Positions 6,785-11,831 of a stretch of 11,831 bases of DNA are shown piece after piece (within the stretch, counting starts at the first letter, position 1; every line of letters starts with the position of its first letter). The DNA is from Candidatus Kapaibacterium sp. (GTDB lineage: Bacteria > Bacteroidota > Ignavibacteria > Palsa-1295): positions 1 to 11,831 of the forward strand of contig JANWLI010000140.1 of assembly GCA_025450975.1 (NCBI GenBank). Reading direction: 5' to 3'. The position numbers were made by a program, and so were the translations under genes. The notes beneath the pieces were generated by a model. It was not told where the DNA came from. It searched no databases and was given only the letters and a program-made list of their open reading frames with translations.

Positions 6785-6820
6785 GCGCAGAGGGCGCTGA
6801 GGCGCAAAGTTCGCAGAGGT
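6785..6820. repeat. 9-bp-period CGCAGAGG repeat between dppC and dppD
   Basis: Four degenerate units follow one another: GCGCAGAGG, GCGCTGAGG, CGCAAAGTT and CGCAGAGGT, with unit starts at 6785, 6794, 6803 and 6812. The array abuts the dppC stop codon and lies inside the presumed dppB-dppC-dppD transcript. The unit differs from the AATCC arrays near speB but has the same period. It is not followed by a T-tract in either direction, so it is not a typical terminator. Confidence 0.6.
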
Positions 6821-7929
6821 TAGCGCTTCAGTTTGGGATCGAACGCGTCGCGTAATCCATCGCCGAAGAAGTTGAATGAAAATACGGCGAGAATGATGGC
6901 GGCGGCTGGGTAGATCGTAAGTCCCCAGTTAGTGCCGGCAGCGATGAAGCCGTATCCGTCGTAGATCATTTGTCCCCACGTAGCTGTCGGCGGCTGTACG
7001 CCCAGGCCTAAGAAGGAGAGTGAAGCTTCGTATATGATCGCCGTCGCAAAGCCTGCCGTGGCAATAACGATGATCGGGCCGAGTGCATTAGGCAGGATAT
7101 GACGGAAGATCGTACGGGTGTTCTTCAGGCCAAGTGCTCGTGTTGCCTCGACGTATTCCATTTCACGGAGCGAGAAGAACTGTCCGCGGACAATACGCGC
7201 CATATCGACCCAGCCGGTGACGCCGATGGCGACGATCGTTGGCAGGAAGCCCGGCTCCCAGGCGATCGTGATCGCGATGACGAGCAGGATCGACGGGATA
7301 GACCAGATCACATTGGTGAACCACATGATCAGATCGTCAACCCAGCCACGGAAGAAGCCGGCAAGTGCTCCGAGGAGAATGCCGATAAAAATAGCAATAA
7401 GCTCGGAAAAGAATGCTACTGAAAGCGAGACACGGGCGCCGTACATGACGCGCGTGAGCACGTCGCGGCCATAACGATCGGTGCCGAGAAGGTACGTTGG
7501 CTGCTTATGCCATTCGTCTTCGCTGTCGCCGGCAAGTTTGGTGAGCGGCAGACGAAGCGTATTGCCTTCGTCGGTTTCCAGGATGATCTGATCGCCTTCC
7601 ATCCGGTAACTTTGAATTGGGATCGGACGTGGGTCGCGGCCTTCGATATCATTCTTAACGAGAATAATATTTCCCTCAAAGCCGCTGGGCATGGTCGAAT
7701 ACTCGAGCACCTGCAGGTTCGGGTCGAACGGAGCGATGAAGTCTGCAGCAATGGCGACGAGGACGATGAAGATCGTCATGTACAGGCCTGCCATGGCAAG
7801 CTTGTTGCGCTTGAGCCTGCGCCAGGAGTAATACCAGAGCGATCGCGATTCACCGCCGGTGGCAAGCTCCGGGGCGGTGACGGCAAGCGTACCCTGCGTA
7901 GTTGGTAGGAGCGGAGTTACTTCAGCCAT
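6820..7929 (-). CDS. dppC: Dipeptide/oligopeptide ABC transporter permease (DppC)
   Basis: This 369-residue inner-membrane permease should pair with DppB to form the transport channel. A first membrane segment spans about residues 45-66, after the cytoplasmic WRRLKRNKLA stretch. The family hallmark LLGTDRYGRDVLTRV lies at 147-161, the membrane core covers about 165-355, and the EAA coupling loop that contacts the ATPase is at about 259-281 (YVEATRALGLKNTRTIFRH). The protein is longer than the usual 280-300 residues. The excess lies between the first membrane segment and the GTDRYGRD motif (about 70-146), a polar, beta-looking stretch expected on the periplasmic side. The start lies 2 nt after the dppB stop, so the two are probably translationally coupled. 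Confidence 0.93.
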   Translation of the reverse strand: MAEVTPLLPTTQGTLAVTAPELATGGESRSLWYYSWRRLKRNKLAMAGLYMTIFIVLVAIAADFIAPFDPNLQVLEYSTMPSGFEGNIILVKNDIEGRDPRPIPIQSYRMEGDQIILETDEGNTLRLPLTKLAGDSEDEWHKQPTYLLGTDRYGRDVLTRVMYGARVSLSVAFFSELIAIFIGILLGALAGFFRGWVDDLIMWFTNVIWSIPSILLVIAITIAWEPGFLPTIVAIGVTGWVDMARIVRGQFFSLREMEYVEATRALGLKNTRTIFRHILPNALGPIIVIATAGFATAIIYEASLSFLGLGVQPPTATWGQMIYDGYGFIAAGTNWGLTIYPAAAIILAVFSFNFFGDGLRDAFDPKLKR

Positions 7930-7931
7930 TC

Positions 7932-8855
7932 TTAAGCAAGCTTTACTTTTGGATCGAGCCAGGCGTAGACGATATCAACCAGGAAGTTGATCACGACGAA
8001 GAGTACTGCAGCAAAGATGACGACGCCCTGGATCGTCGGAAAGTCGGAGCGCGGAATCGCTTCGACGGCCATCCAGCCCATGCCGGGCCAGTTGAAAATG
8101 TATTCGATAAAGAAGGCGCCGGCAAGCAGCGAGGCAAGCCAGGCGCTGACCGTCGTGACGACCGGGTTCAGTGCATTGCGCAGCGCATGACGGAAGATCA
8201 CCGTCCGCTGCGTGGCTCCTTTAGCTTTTGCGGTACGTACGTAGTCGGCCGACAAGACGTCGAGCATACTCGATCGTGTGACGCGCGCGATGATCGAGAT
8301 CGGGCGCAATGCAAGCGTGACCATCGGCAGGATCAGATACTCGATGCCGTTATCGACATAGCCAGAGATCGGCAGGATCTCGAGCCACGAGCCGAAGACG
8401 ATGATGAAGAGCAAGCCCATAACAAACGACGGCACCGAAATGCCGAACATCGCAAAGACAAGGGACAGGTTATCGATCAGCGAGTAGGATTTCACCGCAG
8501 AGAGTATGCCAATAGCGATTCCCAGGATCGTTGCGATGATCATCGCACTGAAGGCGAGTAAGGCTGTCGCTTTAAAGCGCTCCAGGATACTCTCGAGCAC
8601 TGGTAGGTTGGTCGTATACGATCTGCCGAGATTACCGGTGAAGGCATTGCCCATGAAATCGAAATAGCGAGCGACCACAGGCTTATCGAGGCCAAGCTCG
8701 GAGCGAATGGCTGCCTGTGTCGAAAGATCTGCGCGCTGGCCTTGCATCATGCGAGCAGGGTCCGGCAGCAGATTCATAATGAAGAAAATGATCGTCATTA
8801 CTCCGAAGATGATCAGGACGGAGTAGAGAAGCTTCTTAATGATGAATGCGAGCAT
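7932..8855 (-). CDS. dppB: Dipeptide/oligopeptide ABC transporter permease (DppB)
   Basis: This 307-residue inner-membrane permease is the first gene of a minus-strand peptide-importer operon. It starts with a typical first membrane helix (residues about 8-30, LLYSVLIIFGVMTIIFFIMN), followed by the family motif GNLGRSY at 74-80. The membrane core runs from about 95 to 297, with an EAA loop at about 202-225 (YVRTAKAKGATQRTVIFRH). It ends in AWLDPKVKL, the usual DppB C-terminus, and its length is normal. No Shine-Dalgarno precedes the ATG. It is divergent from the riboswitch-controlled receptor gene, and I could not identify its promoter. No substrate-binding protein gene lies in the window, so the transported peptide is not defined. 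Confidence 0.93.
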   Translation of the reverse strand: MLAFIIKKLLYSVLIIFGVMTIIFFIMNLLPDPARMMQGQRADLSTQAAIRSELGLDKPVVARYFDFMGNAFTGNLGRSYTTNLPVLESILERFKATALLAFSAMIIATILGIAIGILSAVKSYSLIDNLSLVFAMFGISVPSFVMGLLFIIVFGSWLEILPISGYVDNGIEYLILPMVTLALRPISIIARVTRSSMLDVLSADYVRTAKAKGATQRTVIFRHALRNALNPVVTTVSAWLASLLAGAFFIEYIFNWPGMGWMAVEAIPRSDFPTIQGVVIFAAVLFVVINFLVDIVYAWLDPKVKLA

Positions 8856-8933
8856 TAATCAGTGGTTTGGGTACAAAACCGACGTAGAGGTTAATCGCGA
8901 CCGCAAAGAGAGCGTTCCAAAAGAATTTTGTTG

Positions 8934-8941
8934 TATCTTTG
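8934..8941 (+). promoter_or_regulatory. Putative -7 promoter box TATCTTTG upstream of the riboswitch
   Basis: TATCTTTG matches the Bacteroidota -7 consensus TAnnTTTG. Transcription would begin near 8948, about 16 nt before the first riboswitch stem, which is the expected position. No good TTTG box is present 19-21 nt upstream. Confidence 0.5.
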
Positions 8942-8963
8942 CGCCCAGTTCATTGCAATCCGC

Positions 8964-9114
8964 CTGTGGTGTCCGGCGCAAGGTGCCGGATGAAAAGGGA
9001 ATCCCGTTCGAATCGGGAGCTGACCCGCAACTGTAACTCCGCTAACGAAGTCCACTGATCGCTCGCACGATCGGGAAGGCAGCAAGATTGGAGAAGCCAG
9101 GAGACCTGCCACAG
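8964..9114 (+). promoter_or_regulatory. Cobalamin riboswitch aptamer
   Basis: The conserved core appears in order: GGTGCC (8982-8987), AAAAGGGAA (8993-9001), stem TCCCG/CGGGA (9002-9006 with 9014-9018), GCTGACCCGCAACTGTAA (9019-9036), CCACTG (9052-9057), GGGAAGG (9073-9079) and the B12 box GAAGCCAGGAGACCTGCC (9093-9110). The closing stem P1 pairs CTGTGG 8964-8969 with CCACAG 9109-9114. A peripheral stem GATCG/CGATC (9057-9061 with 9068-9072) is also present. The RNA should bind adenosylcobalamin or a related cobalamin and repress the downstream receptor gene when B12 is plentiful. Confidence 0.95.
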
Positions 9115-9126
9115 ACGATTTACCGA

Positions 9127-9219
9127 TTGCCTTCGAGGAAAGAGGCAAGGGAGTATCAGTTGTGTACTTTATACAATTGCTCCTTTGCCGCAATAAGGCT
9201 TAGGAGCATTTTTGTTTTT
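9127..9219 (+). terminator. Riboswitch expression platform: competing hairpins, SD sequestration
   Basis: Three stems share strands. The first is TTGCCT 9127-9132 with AGGCAA 9143-9148. The second is GGCAAGGGAG 9144-9153 with CTCCTTTGCC 9180-9189 (one G-T wobble), extended by CAGTTGT 9157-9163 with ACAATTG 9173-9179. The third is GCTCCT 9179-9184 with AGGAGC 9202-9207 plus GCC/GGC inside, followed by TTTTTGTTTTT (9209-9219). The third looks like an intrinsic terminator, and it also buries the AGGAG Shine-Dalgarno (9202-9206) of the TTG start at 9212. The second stem excludes both others. The pairing is direct observation; which state B12 favours is inferred from the known OFF behaviour of this class. 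Confidence 0.7.
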
Positions 9220-11179
9220 ATACACATTCATATTTCTTGTTCTCGGGTTTTCGTACGCAGCTGCGCAGGCTGACTCGTCGCGTCGCGATTCTGTCGGCCG
9301 CTATGAAGCGGAGACAGTCATCGTCGAACGCGACCGGGACAAGCATCTGGTCACACCGCTCGTCCTCAATGTAGATCTTCGCGAAACGGAGCAGATCGCT
9401 GCATCATCGTCTCTCTCACAAGTACTGCCACTCCTGCATTCATCGTTCGATGTTCGTAGTTACGGAACGTTGGGAGGCATATCGCTTCCAACCTTCAGAG
9501 GGCTTCCTTCGGAATATATCAATGTTTATCGCAACGGCATACGGCTCACCAATGCACAGCATAGTCTGACAGATCTGGAGCGTTATACATCGCGAGCTTC
9601 ATCGAAAGTGAGTATCCTTTCCAGCACCGAATCGGCAGCGTATACGAGCGGCGTAGCCGGAGCGTCGGTGCTTATCGAAAGTATGCCGGCTCTCAACGAC
9701 CGTATCTACACTGCCGGCGTTGCGCTTCAATCGTACGAGATGCGTGCGCTCAACGATAAAGAATACTATCTGCGTGTGCAGGAGTCGCTCGGCGCTTTCG
9801 GCGTAAATTTTTCGGGTAGTTACCGAACTGCAGACGGAGCATTCCCATTTTACCAGCGAACGACACGTTCGACGATCGAGCGCGAGAATAACGATGCCTA
9901 CCTGGCGATGATGGAGATCGAGCCGACATACGAAATTTCTGAGGACTCACGCATCCGCGGCCTCGCAACATATTCCCAAGCTGAGCGAGGCGTGCCGGGG
10001 GCGAATACGGTTGACTTCCGTGGCGCGAGTAACCCAAATACACGGCAGTACGATGAGGATTGGCTGACGGGCCTGTTCTATCAATCGAAGGTATCGGATG
10101 ACTTCTACCATGAAGCATCGGCGTCGTATCAGTCGCAGTATGAGACGTATCGGGATCATGTACGCAATATTGACGATGCATATAAGAATCGTATCGCTGC
10201 CGTTGCCTATCGTGCAAGCATCTTCTCAGCAAGTGCTTTGTCGTTCTTTGGAGATCTCGGCTATGAGCGCGACATGCTGACGAGTAATCAGCATGAGGCA
10301 GCAGGTGATGTTTTCAGGGATCAGTATTATCTCTCTACGGCTGCGAAGTATCTCTTTTCTGAAGATCTTGGAGTGAGCGGCTCGCTCCGAATCGAGAATG
10401 TAAGTGATTTTGACGAGTTGCAGTTGCTTCCGGCAGCAAGTCTGAGTTATACGTATGATGAGCTTACGCTCTCTGCATCGTTCGGGACATTCTACCATGC
10501 TCCTACATTCAACCAGCTCTACTGGCGCCTTGGCGGCGATAGTACGTTGCAGCCGGAAAAAGGCGAGAGCTATGAGGTGCGGGCATCGTATCCGTGGCGG
10601 CTAGGTGCGAACTCATCGCTCACCGCTCATATCGCCGGCTTCTTTACCGATATTCGCGATCAGATCATCTGGACGCTTGGCAGCGGTGGCTATTCGATCC
10701 CGGTACAGATGCAGCGTGTGCAGACGCGGGGAGTAGAAGTGGATATACGGTTTGCTCACAACTTTGAAAGTGGCGACGCGGCGAGTCTCCGGCTGGCATC
10801 GACGTTCCTTGATAAAGTCAATCTTGTAGAGTCGTCGCACTACTATGGGAAAGAGCTTCCATACTCCGCGCCGATACGGCTGCATGGAATACTGTCGTAT
10901 GAATGGAAGGAAGCTCTGACACTTACTTCTATCTTTTGGCATCGTGCGCAACGGTATTCTGACTTTGCGAATAATCCCAGTGGGAAGCTTCCATCGGTGA
11001 CATCGATCGACTTCCATCTTCGGATGGCACCAGTACAATTTTCAGGCATCGCTCTTGTACCCCAGATATCTCTGATCAATGCAACGAATGCACAGTACGA
11101 AGACGTACTTAGTTATCCGTTGCCGGGCAGGATATTCAAACTAAGTGTTGATTTCACCTACGAACCCTATCTACCATGA
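9212..11179 (+). CDS. btuB: TonB-dependent outer-membrane receptor, probable cobalamin receptor
   Basis: This 655-residue outer-membrane protein is the likely importer of cobalamin across the outer membrane, energised by TonB. The only start before the signal peptide is TTG 9212, preceded by AGGAG at a 5-nt gap; the frame has a stop at 9194-9196. Residues 1-19 form a signal peptide (cut near AAA|Q) without a positive n-region. ETVIVER at 34-40 resembles a TonB box. The plug domain covers about 45-160 (PTFRGLPSEYINVYRNGIRL, then VSILSSTESAAYTSG). The rest is beta-barrel, with strands rich in alternating aromatic residues and a final segment PLPGRIFKLSVDFTYEP. There is no N-terminal carboxypeptidase-like domain, so it resembles BtuB more than SusC. 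The substrate is assigned from the cobalamin riboswitch and the propeller lipoprotein next door; a corrinoid or cobalt-complex variant remains possible. Confidence 0.85.
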   Translation: MFLYTFIFLVLGFSYAAAQADSSRRDSVGRYEAETVIVERDRDKHLVTPLVLNVDLRETEQIAASSSLSQVLPLLHSSFDVRSYGTLGGISLPTFRGLPSEYINVYRNGIRLTNAQHSLTDLERYTSRASSKVSILSSTESAAYTSGVAGASVLIESMPALNDRIYTAGVALQSYEMRALNDKEYYLRVQESLGAFGVNFSGSYRTADGAFPFYQRTTRSTIERENNDAYLAMMEIEPTYEISEDSRIRGLATYSQAERGVPGANTVDFRGASNPNTRQYDEDWLTGLFYQSKVSDDFYHEASASYQSQYETYRDHVRNIDDAYKNRIAAVAYRASIFSASALSFFGDLGYERDMLTSNQHEAAGDVFRDQYYLSTAAKYLFSEDLGVSGSLRIENVSDFDELQLLPAASLSYTYDELTLSASFGTFYHAPTFNQLYWRLGGDSTLQPEKGESYEVRASYPWRLGANSSLTAHIAGFFTDIRDQIIWTLGSGGYSIPVQMQRVQTRGVEVDIRFAHNFESGDAASLRLASTFLDKVNLVESSHYYGKELPYSAPIRLHGILSYEWKEALTLTSIFWHRAQRYSDFANNPSGKLPSVTSIDFHLRMAPVQFSGIALVPQISLINATNAQYEDVLSYPLPGRIFKLSVDFTYEPYLP

Positions 11180-11831
11180 AAAAATATCTCTATTCACTTA
11201 TACTTTCTCTATTGTGTTCATTCACCCTTGTTTCTTGCAGTGACGAGGACAGCCCGGACGAGCGCGTCACGATCCAGTTCGGCTCAGATACACCCAATAA
11301 GATGCTGGCGATCAGCACTACAGAAGCACTCGTCTCGAAGCTCTATGGGACGAATATCGCTATTATCGATCTCGACGATCATTCTGTGAAAGGCACTATC
11401 GATCTCGGTACCGAGACAAAGGGAATGACACTAAACGGCACGACGGCCTATGTGATCACCGACTCGACTGGATTTGCCGTCATCAATACGACGACGAAGA
11501 CTGTGACGGCCCGCGTCACCGTCGGTGATGTTCCGGCGTCGATCATTGCCGACAGCGCGCGCAACCAGATCGTGCTTCTTTCGCAGGGAAGTTTCTATCG
11601 TGGGACGACTGCGAAGATCCACTTCATCAGCATGACGAGCCTGAAGGCGACCGATTCGATCGAGATCGGCGGCACGGACTACGTTGCAACCCTTATTGAT
11701 GCCGGCAGTAGCGCCTACGTTCTTTACGGAAATCGTGTTGGCGTACTGAACTTCAATGCGAAGGCGATCACAAATACGAGCCTGATCGCCAAATCGTACT
11801 ATGGTGGTTACTTTGATGCAGAGTCCAATGA
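11176..11831 (+). CDS. Partial CDS: beta-propeller surface lipoprotein, BtuG-like
   Basis: The first 218 codons are in the window without a stop; the gene continues beyond it. The ATG overlaps the receptor stop (ATGA), indicating translational coupling and shared riboswitch control. Residues 1-21 are a lipoprotein signal with lipobox LVSC (Cys21). The next residues, SDEDSPDE, resemble the acidic lipoprotein export signal that sends Bacteroidota lipoproteins to the cell surface. From about residue 55 there are YncE-like propeller blades: NIAIIDLDDHSVKGTIDLG, then GFAVINTTTKTVTARVTVG followed by DVPASIIADS, and a third around 147-165. In Bacteroides, BtuG is such a propeller lipoprotein, encoded beside btuB, and captures B12 at the surface. 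The fold and location are well supported here; B12 binding is inferred from context, and sequence homology to BtuG cannot be tested here. Confidence 0.8.
   Translation, partial: MKKYLYSLILSLLCSFTLVSCSDEDSPDERVTIQFGSDTPNKMLAISTTEALVSKLYGTNIAIIDLDDHSVKGTIDLGTETKGMTLNGTTAYVITDSTGFAVINTTTKTVTARVTVGDVPASIIADSARNQIVLLSQGSFYRGTTAKIHFISMTSLKATDSIEIGGTDYVATLIDAGSSAYVLYGNRVGVLNFNAKAITNTSLIAKSYYGGYFDAESN

Noticed and set aside
7902..8561. 219-residue plus-strand open frame
   Set aside because: It lies antisense to dppB/dppC and its charged, low-complexity composition is that expected from the complement of a membrane-protein gene.
8904..8911. TCTCTTTG on the minus strand as a dppB promoter
   Set aside because: It breaks the TA of TAnnTTTG, and no TTTG lies at the right distance upstream.
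8839..9273. Short plus-strand open frames across the riboswitch
   Set aside because: The conserved cobalamin aptamer and expression platform explain this sequence; the frames have no signals of coding.

Overview
The window looks like a chromosomal segment of a Bacteroidota/FCB-group bacterium, possibly a Kapabacteria- or Ignavibacteria-like lineage. Four independent signs point there. There is a C-terminal NYPNP-type T9SS sorting domain (end of the 3432..4619 gene). Bacteroidota-type promoter boxes TAnnTTTG occur at 251, 4736 and 8934, the first with a TTTG box 20 nt upstream. Several genes lack a Shine-Dalgarno. A surface-lipoprotein signal, Cys-Ser-Asp-Glu-Asp, begins the last gene. The exact phylum is inference.

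Layout from left to right. Positions 1-94 (minus) are the start of an exported protein that runs off the window. A divergent intergenic region (95-546) carries a very good promoter (227-258) and a leader of about 280 nt with several hairpins. The leader feeds a 915-residue secreted protein (547..3294) with about 30 GGGxxNxI repeats. After a hairpin terminator comes a 395-residue T9SS cargo protein of unknown function (3432..4619), then a strong terminator lying between two inverted arrays of 9-bp tandem repeats. An agmatinase-family gene (speB, 4796..5704) follows. Its stop overlaps that of a convergent minus-strand peptide-transporter operon, dppB-dppC-dppD (8855 down to 5701), which lacks the binding protein and the second ATPase. 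A second, unrelated 9-bp-period repeat array sits between dppC and dppD.

The right end is the most coherent system. A cobalamin riboswitch (about 8964-9114) with its own promoter is followed by a set of mutually exclusive hairpins. The last hairpin buries the Shine-Dalgarno and places the TTG start codon inside a T-tract. Next comes a TonB-dependent receptor (btuB-like, 9212..11179), whose stop overlaps, as ATGA, the start of a beta-propeller surface lipoprotein (11176 to the window end). Cobalamin-controlled BtuB plus a propeller lipoprotein matches the BtuB-BtuG pair known from gut Bacteroides. I infer that this is a B12 capture-and-import operon: the lipoprotein would capture B12 at the surface and the receptor would bring it across the outer membrane.

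The repeat protein gene is visibly richer in A+T and in codons such as ATA and TTA than its neighbours, which suggests a more variable or acquired gene. I found no tRNA, rRNA, insertion sequence or CRISPR array.
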